From: an uncultured Parvibacter sp.
GTDB lineage: Bacteria > Actinomycetota > Coriobacteriia > Coriobacteriales > Eggerthellaceae
Reading direction: 5' to 3'
Assembly (NCBI GenBank): GCA_910587945.1
Contig: CAJUNI010000068.1
Span: forward strand, 1-11,692
Length of the DNA stretch: 11,692 nt
Below are positions 4,952 to 11,645 of the stretch, piece by piece (position 1 is the first letter of the stretch; every line of letters begins with the position of its first letter). The position numbers were made by a program, and so were the translations under genes. A model generated the notes under the pieces. That model saw only the letters and a list, made by a program, of their open reading frames with translations. It was not told the origin of the DNA and did no database searches.

Positions 4952-7507
4952 ATGGAACTAAGCAGACGGCGATTTGTAAAAACCACGGCAGTCGCCCTGG
5001 CCAGTGCCGCAGCTGCCGGTACGATGGCGTCCTTGGCAGGTTGTGCCACGGCAGGCTCGGGGCAATCCACCAAGCTCACTCAAACGGGTGGGGGAACTAC
5101 CACCTTAGGCGTTTGCCGGTTTTGCGGCTGCGGCTGCGGCGTTATCGTTGAATCCAAGGATGGCAAAATCATCTCGGTCACTGGAGACCCGGATAATGGC
5201 TCTTCCCGAGGCTTGAACTGTGTGAAGGGCTATTACCTTGCCAATGCCTTGTACGGGGAGGACCGTCTTACCACGCCACTGATTCGCGATGATAAGGCCA
5301 CGAAAGGAACCCCGGAAGGCTTGCGGGAAGCCACGTGGGATGAGGCCCTTGATCTGGTTGCTACCCATTTGCGCGATACCTGGAAAGCGGACAAATCCCG
5401 GCTCGCGTTTTGGGGAAGTGGCCAGCAGCCTATTTGCGAAGGCTATGCCACCGCGAAGTTCTGGAAGGCGGGGTTGCTTTCCAATAATATCGATCCCAAC
5501 GCCCGTCTTTGTATGGCTAGTGCCGTGGTGGGCTTCATGAACATCTTCCAAACCGATGAGCCTGCCGGCTGTTATGCCGACATCGATGAAACCGATGTCT
5601 TTGTGACCTGGGGCGCCAATATGGCCGAGGCGCACCCGATGCTCTATTCGCGACTCACGGCTCGCAAACTCAATGGTCAAAACATCAAGCACTATGACCT
5701 AACTACGCTGAAAACCCGTACCTCGGCCAGTGCAGATAAGGTGTTGATGTTTAACCCGGGCAGCGACATTGCTATTGCCAACGCCATTGCCAACTACCTC
5801 ATTGTCAATAAGCTCTACGACCCTCACTTTGTGGCGGATCATTTACAGTTCAAGCAGGGCACGGAAAACATTGGCAACGCCTTTGAAGATGGCTATGATG
5901 CCTCAGAAATTGGCCAGGCGGTGGACAAGGTTTCGTCTATCACCTTTGAAGACTACGCTGCCCGCCTGGCCCCCTATACGCTGGAATATGCGGAAGAGAT
6001 TTCCGGCGTTCCCGCAGCGGATATCCAAGAGCTTGCTGAGGTGTTCGCCGATCGCTCGCGCAAGGTGCTCTCCTTGTGGACCATGGGTGTCAATCAGCAC
6101 AATCGCGGCACCTGGATGAATCACTGCATCTACAACATTCACTTGCTGACCGGCCGCTACGCACGACCCGGTGACGGTGCCTTCTCTTTGACCGGTCAAC
6201 CCACCGCCTGTGGTACTGCGCGCGAAGTGGGGACGTTTAGCCACCGTCTTCCCGCGGACCTGTTGGTGGCCCAAGAGCCTCATCGTCGCTACACCGAGGC
6301 CATTTGGAACCTACCGGAAGGGTATTTGGACGCCATCGCGAAGCCAGGCATGCATACCGTAAAGATGTTCCGTGAGCTTTCGAAGGGCAACATCGACTTC
6401 CTCTGGAGTGCTCACAACAATTGGGCGGTATCGATGCCGAATCTTACGCGCTTCTTAGGGCGTGGCACCGATGGTAACGATGGAATCAACGATGCCTTCA
6501 TCTGCGTCTCGGAAGTCTATCCCACCTTGTCGACTCAATATGCAGACGTGGTATTCCCCGCAGCTATGTGGGTCGAGCGTGAAGGTATGTTTGGGAATGG
6601 TGAGCGCCGGACGGCGGTCTTTGAGAAGGCAGTAGACCCTCCAGGAGAGGCCCGGTGGGATTTGTGGGCGCTTATGGAAGTGGCAAAGCGCGTGCTTGAA
6701 GGGGAAACTATCGGCACCGAAGATGCCTTCGATTGTTTGTTTGGCGAATGGTACGACAAAGAAGCGGCTGAGTTTAAGGGCGATGAGCGGGAGATTAATC
6801 GCGCGATTTGGGAAGAGTATCGAACCTTCTCGAATCCTCAGCTCAAAGCAGAAGCGGCAGCCATCAACGAGTCGGCAAAGCTCAAGATGGAGGCGAAGCA
6901 GTTAGCACCCTATGACTTGTATATCGAAAATCATGGCTTGACCTGGCCGGTGCGGGAAGTGGAGGGCGAATGGCTGCCGACCCTTTGGCGCTTCTGTGAT
7001 GGCCCTCAGGCAGACGGATTTGATGAGTTCGGCGTCGAGCAGTATGGCGAGCACGATAAAGCGGGTGGCGTGAGCTTCTACAAGAGCGCTGATAAGCGAC
7101 CTTCTGTGGTATTCCGTCCCTATGAGCCGCCGGCAGAAATACCCTCAGAGGAGTACCCGTTCTGGTTGTGCACGGGCCGTTTGCTGGAACACTGGCATAC
7201 CGGTTCCATGACCCGACGCATCGCAGCTCTGGATCGCGCGCTTCCCGAGGCGCTTTTGGATATGAACCCGCAAGACTGTGCTCGGTTGGGTGTGAATGAT
7301 GGCGACATGGTGCGCATTACCTCGCGCTATGGCACCTGCGACATGAAGGTGTCCACGGCAGGGCGCACTCAGCCGCCGGAGGGCATGACCTTCGCCCCCT
7401 TCTTCGCTGACGAATCCCTGATCAACCTGGTCGTGCAGGATGTCTATTGCCCCTTATCCAAGGAGCCGGATTTCAAAAAGACCTGTGTTGCTATTACGAA
7501 GCTCTAA
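4952..7507 (+). CDS. napA: NapA nitrate reductase catalytic subunit
   Basis: Molybdenum bis-MGD nitrate reductase (nitrate to nitrite), exported by Tat. The ATG at 4952 follows AAGGAGGG (4940-4947) and begins a twin-arginine signal (SRRRFVK, residues 4-10, then an Ala-rich segment). An in-frame upstream extension to 4838 is unlikely. The [4Fe-4S] ligands are C55, C58, C62 and C90. C60 adds an extra Cys, giving CRFCGCGCG. The molybdenum ligand is C187 in NARLCMASAVVGF. Further NapA hallmarks are NMAEAHPMLYSR, MGVNQHNRGTW, LLTGRYARPGDG and SLTGQPTACGTAREVGTFSH. The C-terminal cofactor-binding region holds TGRLLEHWHTGSMTRR and MTFAPFF. At 851 aa it is near the usual NapA length (about 830). NapA is favoured over assimilatory NasA because napG, napB, napD and napH surround it. 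Confidence 0.96.
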   Translation: MELSRRRFVKTTAVALASAAAAGTMASLAGCATAGSGQSTKLTQTGGGTTTLGVCRFCGCGCGVIVESKDGKIISVTGDPDNGSSRGLNCVKGYYLANALYGEDRLTTPLIRDDKATKGTPEGLREATWDEALDLVATHLRDTWKADKSRLAFWGSGQQPICEGYATAKFWKAGLLSNNIDPNARLCMASAVVGFMNIFQTDEPAGCYADIDETDVFVTWGANMAEAHPMLYSRLTARKLNGQNIKHYDLTTLKTRTSASADKVLMFNPGSDIAIANAIANYLIVNKLYDPHFVADHLQFKQGTENIGNAFEDGYDASEIGQAVDKVSSITFEDYAARLAPYTLEYAEEISGVPAADIQELAEVFADRSRKVLSLWTMGVNQHNRGTWMNHCIYNIHLLTGRYARPGDGAFSLTGQPTACGTAREVGTFSHRLPADLLVAQEPHRRYTEAIWNLPEGYLDAIAKPGMHTVKMFRELSKGNIDFLWSAHNNWAVSMPNLTRFLGRGTDGNDGINDAFICVSEVYPTLSTQYADVVFPAAMWVEREGMFGNGERRTAVFEKAVDPPGEARWDLWALMEVAKRVLEGETIGTEDAFDCLFGEWYDKEAAEFKGDEREINRAIWEEYRTFSNPQLKAEAAAINESAKLKMEAKQLAPYDLYIENHGLTWPVREVEGEWLPTLWRFCDGPQADGFDEFGVEQYGEHDKAGGVSFYKSADKRPSVVFRPYEPPAEIPSEEYPFWLCTGRLLEHWHTGSMTRRIAALDRALPEALLDMNPQDCARLGVNDGDMVRITSRYGTCDMKVSTAGRTQPPEGMTFAPFFADESLINLVVQDVYCPLSKEPDFKKTCVAITKL

Positions 7508-7520
7508 GGAGGGGAGTGCT

Positions 7521-7856
7521 ATGAATTCAAGAGGAGCAAAACTCGTAGTGAGTGTTGCACTTGCGGGCAGCTTGGCTCTCGTGGCGGGTTGTAGCGCCAC
7601 CTCAACACAAAAGGATGCTTCATTGCCAGAACCGGGCATTGGCGAGCCCTCGTTGATGCCCGTAAATCATGCGGGCCGATTCGAGACTTTAGGAGCTCCG
7701 GGATGCTATGGGTGCCACGGGGCGGGGGAGTCAGCCCCTTCCCAATTAGCCGATGCAACGCCTTTACCTGACGACCACTATGTGAACAATGACCCCGCAA
7801 CGCGCGAAGTGTTTGGCGCGCGCGGGGAGTGCATTACCTGCCATCCTCAAGGTTAG
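7521..7856 (+). CDS. napB: NapB-like diheme cytochrome c, lipoprotein
   Basis: Small electron-transfer subunit that passes electrons to NapA. The 111-aa protein starts at ATG 7521 (AGGAGGGG just before) and has a lipoprotein signal: Arg/Lys, hydrophobic core, then LVAGC with the lipidated C24. Two heme motifs follow, CYGCH (C62/C65/H66) and CITCH (C104/C107/H108). H50 and H86 (PDDHY) sit where NapB supplies the distal axial histidines. The C-terminal CHPQ resembles NapB CHVPQ. Mature NapB in proteobacteria is usually larger (about 120-130 aa), periplasmic and soluble. This one is compact and probably tethered to the membrane, as suits a cell without an outer membrane. The gap to napA is 13 nt. 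Confidence 0.82.
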   Translation: MNSRGAKLVVSVALAGSLALVAGCSATSTQKDASLPEPGIGEPSLMPVNHAGRFETLGAPGCYGCHGAGESAPSQLADATPLPDDHYVNNDPATREVFGARGECITCHPQG

Positions 7857-7865
7857 GGGGTTCAG

Positions 7866-8144
7866 GTGATTCAGAGAGAACAAGAACAAGCAAGCCCTGA
7901 TCAGCCGGTGGTTATTTCGAGCTTGGTCGTTGAAACTCAGCCGGATCAGACGGCGGTTATAGCCCGCTCACTCGGGGCGATAACCGGCGTTGAGGTCCAC
8001 GAAACCCAAGGCTATAAGCTTGTAGTTACCATTGAGGCGGAAACGGTGGATGACTCCCATCAAATCGCGAGCTCATTCATTGAGCTGCCGGGAGTGCTGG
8101 GTGTGAACTTGGTCTACTGCAATTTTGAGGACGAGCGGTCATGA
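7866..8144 (+). CDS. napD: NapD, chaperone for NapA maturation
   Basis: Cytoplasmic chaperone that binds the NapA twin-arginine signal peptide and holds back export until the molybdenum cofactor is inserted. The 92-aa protein has the compact ferredoxin-like NapD pattern: VISSLVVET, GVEVHETQGYKLVVTIEAE and LPGVLGVNLVYCNFED. It begins with GTG, preceded by a G-rich site (7856-7860). The stop overlaps the napH start by four bases (ATGA), indicating translational coupling. Its presence supports the Tat-dependent route seen in the NapA N-terminus. Confidence 0.92.
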   Translation: MIQREQEQASPDQPVVISSLVVETQPDQTAVIARSLGAITGVEVHETQGYKLVVTIEAETVDDSHQIASSFIELPGVLGVNLVYCNFEDERS

Positions 8145-9058
8145 CGTCCTCGTCATTCAAACACTGGACGGTGGTGCGGCGGGTCGTGCAAGGGGCGGTC
8201 TTTCTCCTCTTCTGCCTTCCTCCTCTGTTGGTGGGCTGGGGCCTTCTTGGGATGATTCCGGCATCGGAGGACGCCATGGCAACGCCGGCTGAAGGTGTGT
8301 TCTATGGGTCGCTTTCGTCGTCGTCCGTGGCGGGGTTGAACCTGGTGGATCCCCTGGCAGCCCTTGAAACCACGGTGGCCGCCCGCACCATTGTTCCGTC
8401 CGTGGTATTTGGGGCCCTGGTGGTTGTAGTGGTCTATGGCCTTATCCGAGGGCGCGCTTTTTGTGGTTGGGTATGTCCGGTGAATTTGCTCGGCGAAGGA
8501 GTGGACGCCCTGCGTCGGCGCGCAGGGATTACGCTCTCTGAATCGGTGGTACCGCGGCGGCTCAAGATGGGTATTGCGCTTGGGATGGTGGTCGGATCGG
8601 CCCTGTTGACCCTTCCTCTCTTCGAGCTGATTTCGCCCATCGGCGCGCTCAATAAAGGACTCATTTTCGGTGGCTTTGCCGGTGTGGGTTTTCTTGTGGC
8701 CGTGCTCCTTGTAGATGGATTTGGCATGCGCCGGTTGTGGTGTCGCTCCCTTTGTCCGCTGGGTGGGTTCTATGAGGCTATTGGGCGGGCCGGGCTGGTT
8801 TCAGTGCATATTGACCCGCAGAGCTGCATTCATTGCGATCAATGCAAGGCGGTGTGTTTGGCCGACCCAGTTATTTTGACGCCTGTGCTTGAAGGGGAAA
8901 CCCGACGAGTGAAGGCAGGGGATTGCATGGCCTGCGGACGCTGTATTGATGTGTGCCCGTCGGGAGCGCTTCGGTTTGGATTGGGGTATGGCGAAGGAGC
9001 TCCTGTTGATTCTGCTCCGTCTGTGGAGAAACCGTGCAACTGTACCCATAACAGTTAG
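8141..9058 (+). CDS. napH: NapH membrane quinol dehydrogenase component
   Basis: Polytopic iron-sulfur protein that takes electrons from menaquinol and passes them to NapG. The 305-aa protein has about four or five hydrophobic segments and the NapH-type cysteine motifs CGWVCPVNLLGEG and WCRSLCPLGGFY. Two [4Fe-4S] motifs lie near the C-terminus, CIHCDQCKAVC and CMACGRCIDVCP. No NapC is encoded in the operon, so NapGH is probably the quinol-oxidising route to NapA, as in other NapGH systems. The last seven codons (CNCTHNS plus stop) lie inside the putative operator at 9038-9068, so the tail sequence may be dictated by the regulatory site. Starts four bases within napD. Confidence 0.92.
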   Translation: MTSSSFKHWTVVRRVVQGAVFLLFCLPPLLVGWGLLGMIPASEDAMATPAEGVFYGSLSSSSVAGLNLVDPLAALETTVAARTIVPSVVFGALVVVVVYGLIRGRAFCGWVCPVNLLGEGVDALRRRAGITLSESVVPRRLKMGIALGMVVGSALLTLPLFELISPIGALNKGLIFGGFAGVGFLVAVLLVDGFGMRRLWCRSLCPLGGFYEAIGRAGLVSVHIDPQSCIHCDQCKAVCLADPVILTPVLEGETRRVKAGDCMACGRCIDVCPSGALRFGLGYGEGAPVDSAPSVEKPCNCTHNS

Positions 9059-9068
9059 TAACTGTACC
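9038..9068 (+). promoter_or_regulatory. Second putative MocR operator, before nrfA
   Basis: Two identical boxes, AACTGTACC at 9038-9046 and 9060-9068, start 22 bp apart. They include the palindrome AACTGT-7-ACAGTT (9038-9056). The whole 31-bp stretch matches the mocR/nap site at 29 of 31 positions and is on the same strand. It covers the final codons and stop of napH. A weaker GCCAGTGCC at 9082-9090 lies in phase (+22) but falls within a hairpin. No strong -35/-10 pair follows. TAGCAT (9116-9121) is the best -10 candidate, so the nrfA promoter would probably need activation. Confidence 0.65.
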
Positions 9069-9075
9069 TGATGAA

Positions 9076-9095
9076 TAGGGGGCCAGTGCCCCTTA
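9076..9095 (+). terminator. Hairpin after napH (possible terminator or attenuator)
   Basis: The core stem GGGGC-CAGT-GCCCC (9079-9092) is perfect and extends outward by G-T, A-T and T-A pairs to 8 bp. The following CTTCT is only weakly T-rich, so termination may be partial. It separates napH from nrfA, and read-through could still feed the nrf genes. Confidence 0.4.
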
Positions 9096-9111
9096 CTTCT
9101 CTGAGGCTTCG

Positions 9112-9126
9112 CTCCTAGCATAGGAG
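9112..9126 (+). promoter_or_regulatory. Small hairpin in the nrfA leader
   Basis: CTCCTA-GCA-TAGGAG is a perfect 6-bp stem with a 3-nt loop. It contains a Shine-Dalgarno-like TAGGAGG with no usable start codon just downstream, about 64 nt before the nrfA ATG. It may be a leader element or may include the -10 region (TAGCAT). Function unknown. Confidence 0.3.
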
Positions 9127-9189
9127 GTGGCGAACCAGCTTTTGCAATTTACTTCAGAGGTTTAGGCTCACCAAGGGAGGGAGATACCT

Positions 9190-10428
9190 ATGAAATCAAA
9201 GAAGATGCTTCTCGCGGCCACCAGCGTTTGCGCTATTGCTTTGGTGGCTGGATTGGCGGCCTGCGCCCCGGCTGCCAACAATCCCACTACCGTTGAATCA
9301 TCGTTGGGGGTAACGCCGGAGGCTGACTCCTTCGGTGTGATTGAGGCAGACCAATGGGCTGGCCTCTATCCCGGTCAATATGAGACCTGGAAGGCTAACG
9401 AAGCCAATTCGCCGGACTCGGGTAAGGACAATTACCTGGAAACCTATCCGGCGCTCAAAACCATGTATAAGGGCTATGGCTTTGCCAAAGGCTACGATGA
9501 GGCAGCATCCCATAGCTATACCCTCTACTCCATTGGAGCCACGCCCCGCGTAACCGATGCAACGCTGGCCAACTGCATTACCTGCAAAACGCCCCAATAT
9601 ACGGCCATGGTTCAGGCCGAGGGTGATAGCGCCTATAGCCTTCCCTTCGCCGACGTCTATGCCCAGATGACGGAGCCGATTAGCTGCTACAACTGTCACG
9701 AAAACGACCCCACTACGCTCAAAGTAACCAATGGCTTCTATCTGGATTCCTTAGGCCCCGATGTTGATGCCGCTCCCTTGGAGTCCGAAGTGTGTGGCCA
9801 ATGTCACAACGAGTATTACTTTAAGCCCGAGAATAAAGCCACCGCGAACCCCTATGTGGGCTTAGAAGCGATGACGGCTGAGAATATCTTGGCCTACTAC
9901 GACTCGATCAATTTCAAGGATTGGGAGCATCCGGATACCGGCGCCCCTATGCTTAAAGCCCAGCATCCTGAGTTCGAGACTATTTATGGCGGCAAGGGCT
10001 CACGTATGGCTGCCGCCGGATTTAGCTGTGCCGATTGCCACATGGCTACGCTGAAAGACGAAACGGGCGCGAAGTATGCTTCCCATGATTTAGTAAGCCC
10101 CTTGGAGAGCCCGGAGCTTTTGGAGAAATGCTCACTTTGCCATGACGACATTGCTGCTGAGGTGGCCGAATGGCAGGACGGCGTTACCACGCGGGAGCAT
10201 GCGCTTTCCGAGGAAATCGTGCGCTACATTGAGCTACTTTCGGCCAAGAAGGACACTCTTGATCCTGAGACCTTAGCCGCCGCTCAGCAAATCCATCGTC
10301 AGGCTCAGTTCTATTGGGACTACGTCATGGTGGAAAACAGCGAGGGAGCTCACAACCCGTCCGCTTGTCATGAGAATCTCGACCGCTGCGAAGAGCTGCT
10401 GGCCCAAGGGTTCCAGCTCTTGGCCTAG
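9190..10428 (+). CDS. nrfA: NrfA ammonia-forming nitrite reductase (pentaheme)
   Basis: Cytochrome c nitrite reductase, which reduces nitrite to ammonium with six electrons outside the membrane. The 412-aa protein has the hallmark lysine-ligated active-site heme C129-I-T-C132-K133. The four CXXCH hemes are C166/C169/H170, C202/C205/H206, C280/C283/H284 and C314/C317/H318. HNEYYF (calcium/active-site Tyr region) and KAQHPEFE (catalytic His) match the family. The N-terminus is a lipoprotein signal ending LAAC with the likely lipidated C25, where proteobacterial NrfA has a cleaved Sec signal. A strong GGGAGGGAG ribosome site (9175-9183) precedes the ATG. Its electron donor is presumably the NrfH-like product of the next gene. 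The order nrfA then nrfH is reversed from the common nrfHA. Confidence 0.96.
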   Translation: MKSKKMLLAATSVCAIALVAGLAACAPAANNPTTVESSLGVTPEADSFGVIEADQWAGLYPGQYETWKANEANSPDSGKDNYLETYPALKTMYKGYGFAKGYDEAASHSYTLYSIGATPRVTDATLANCITCKTPQYTAMVQAEGDSAYSLPFADVYAQMTEPISCYNCHENDPTTLKVTNGFYLDSLGPDVDAAPLESEVCGQCHNEYYFKPENKATANPYVGLEAMTAENILAYYDSINFKDWEHPDTGAPMLKAQHPEFETIYGGKGSRMAAAGFSCADCHMATLKDETGAKYASHDLVSPLESPELLEKCSLCHDDIAAEVAEWQDGVTTREHALSEEIVRYIELLSAKKDTLDPETLAAAQQIHRQAQFYWDYVMVENSEGAHNPSACHENLDRCEELLAQGFQLLA

Positions 10429-10454
10429 GGCGTTTCAGGAAGAAGGTGTAGATC

Positions 10455-11177
10455 ATGACAGAGGAGAATAAACATCCTTCTGAGGAACAAACTGCTGGTG
10501 TTGAGTCTGCTGCTGCCTCCACGCCGTCGCCTCAAAAGTCATCGTGCCCGAAGCGCCGCGGCCTAATCATCGGAGTAGTCTGTGCGGTAGTGGTAGTTGC
10601 TGGTGCGGGATTTTGGGTATGGCATGAGCAGCCCTCATTCTGCAATGCTATTTGCCATGCTCCCCAGGATCCCATCAATGAAACCTATGATGGGGTAACG
10701 GGCCAAGCGGGCTACGACAAATGGGGAAATCCCGTAGCGGATATGGGCGATTTGCTTGTGGTCCAACATAAGGAAGCCGGCCTTACCTGCCTCTCTTGCC
10801 ATGAGCCTACGTTAGGGCAGCAAATTACGGAAGGCATGCACTGGGTAGCAGGATCCTATGAGTATCCTCTTAATGAGCGCTCGCTCAGTGATTTGAACCA
10901 TTATTTGCAAAAGGACGATCCAGCGGCGTTCTGCCTCAATGAGTCCTGCCATAACATGGAGCGAGCTGATCTGGTTGCCGCCACCTCAAACTTAGGGGAG
11001 CGTAACCCTCATAAGACCATGCCGCGCCATGAGGAGATGGAATGCAGCGACTGTCACAAGTCCCATCGTCAGTCGGTCAATGCTTGTACGCGCTGTCACG
11101 ACGATGCCTATGTGCCCGATGGATGGCTGAACGCCCAAGAGGCAGCCGCTTTGGACGCCTCCCACTTCCGCTACTGA
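10455..11177 (+). CDS. NrfH/NapC-like membrane-anchored pentaheme cytochrome c
   Basis: Probable quinol dehydrogenase that supplies NrfA. The 240-aa protein has a polar cytoplasmic N-terminus (about 1-34), a single helix (about 36-57) and an extracytoplasmic heme domain. There are five heme sites. C63-NAI-C67-H68 is CX3CH, C112/C115/H116 is standard, C160-LNES-C165-H166 is CX4CH, and C197/C200/H201 and C211/C214/H215 are standard. Classical NrfH is a tetraheme protein with CXXCH sites, so this is a divergent member. No gene symbol is given for that reason. It lies 26 nt after nrfA with AGGAAGAAGG before the ATG. Its stop codon falls at the first base of a dispersed repeat. A strong terminator follows at 11226. 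Confidence 0.85.
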   Translation: MTEENKHPSEEQTAGVESAAASTPSPQKSSCPKRRGLIIGVVCAVVVVAGAGFWVWHEQPSFCNAICHAPQDPINETYDGVTGQAGYDKWGNPVADMGDLLVVQHKEAGLTCLSCHEPTLGQQITEGMHWVAGSYEYPLNERSLSDLNHYLQKDDPAAFCLNESCHNMERADLVAATSNLGERNPHKTMPRHEEMECSDCHKSHRQSVNACTRCHDDAYVPDGWLNAQEAAALDASHFRY

Positions 11178-11208
11178 GTCAGGCACCGTAGCCCTTTTTG
11201 ACTCATTT
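11175..11208 (+). repeat. REP-like repeat, copy 1
   Basis: A 34-bp unit identical to copy 2 at 11580. It begins TGAGTCAGGCACCGTAG and ends with TGACTCA plus TTT. TGAGTCA (11175-11181) and TGACTCA (11199-11205) are exact complements. GGC/GCC can pair inside, leaving a CTTTT bulge. The first three bases are the stop codon of the NrfH-like gene. The hairpin plus the GTGCCTGACTC-type core resemble repeats tied to REP-associated Y1 transposases, but that assignment is by resemblance only. Confidence 0.7.
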
Positions 11209-11225
11209 TGGTCAGATGCCCTCCC

Positions 11226-11257
11226 AAACACCGCTCCGCACCAGGGGCGGTGTTTTT
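11226..11257 (+). terminator. Rho-independent terminator of the nap/nrf genes
   Basis: AAACACCGC (11226-11234) pairs perfectly with GCGGTGTTT (11247-11255). T-G, C-G and C-G pairs continue inside, leaving a 6-nt loop (GCACCA). The T-run TTTTT at 11253-11257 follows. It stands 49 nt after the NrfH-like stop and closes the operon. Confidence 0.9.
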
Positions 11258-11579
11258 CTGTGGTGCTCGTCTGTGGATGACGCTCATTCGCTTACTCAAC
11301 GGCATCGCTATCGAATTAACGAGCGAGGATTACGCTCCTTCTGTCAAGAAGCCTTACCTGCCGAGTTTTATGCCCATCTGCGCCAGGATCTGACACTTTG
11401 GTACGCGGTACGGGGCATTTTCGCCTGTCCTGTCTTTTGAGCGCTGGGCGCGGCGGTGTTCTGGGTTGTGTTTTGCGGCCGAGTATTTCCCCAGGTAAAA
11501 GCTATGCTCAGCTGAGATAGTACGTCGGGACATGGTGCAGCGTGTACCAAAGGGGAGATTCCTGGCAGCGGAGCGCAAT
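11258..11579. other. Region without a recognised gene
   Basis: No gene with a ribosome binding site was found. A plus-strand frame remains open to a stop at 11440 and ends in a protein-like stretch (HRYRINERGLRSF, then ALPAEFYAHLRQDLTLWY). Its only ATG candidates (from 11198) require reading through the repeat and the terminator hairpin, so at most it is a gene remnant. Minus-strand frames here start inside the repeats and have no family motifs. The stretch is bracketed by repeats and lies beside an IS end, consistent with decayed or mobile-element-rich DNA. Confidence 0.5.
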
Positions 11580-11613
11580 TGAGTCAGGCACCGTAGCCCT
11601 TTTTGACTCATTT
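11580..11613 (+). repeat. REP-like repeat, copy 2
   Basis: Identical over 34 bp to the unit at 11175-11208, in the same orientation, 405 bp further on. It can form the same TGAGTCA/TGACTCA hairpin. It does not overlap any supported gene. Confidence 0.75.
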
Positions 11614-11628
11614 GAAGTGGCGAAAGCA

Positions 11629-11645
11629 TGAGTCAGGCACCGTAG
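11629..11645 (+). repeat. REP-like repeat, copy 3, truncated
   Basis: The first 17 bp of the unit (TGAGTCAGGCACCGTAG) are exact. The sequence then departs at 11646 into GGGGG and an IS-like end, so the rest of this copy, including its TGACTCA arm, is missing from the window. It lies 15 bp after copy 2. Confidence 0.65.

Noticed and set aside
5105..5692. A 195-codon minus-strand ORF opposite napA
   Set aside because: It is a shadow of the strongly conserved napA frame, without a ribosome site or any motif.
11399..11415. GGTACGCGGTACGG as an inverted operator
   Set aside because: The two GGTAC units are 8 bp apart, not 22, and the flanking bases do not match the boxes.
11198..11440. An 80-codon plus-strand ORF as a gene
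   Set aside because: It starts inside the repeat, crosses the terminator hairpin and has no ribosome site. Only its last part looks protein-like, with no recognised family.
11175..11645. A CRISPR array
   Set aside because: The spacing between copies is very unequal (371 and 15 bp), there are only two full copies, and no cas genes are present.
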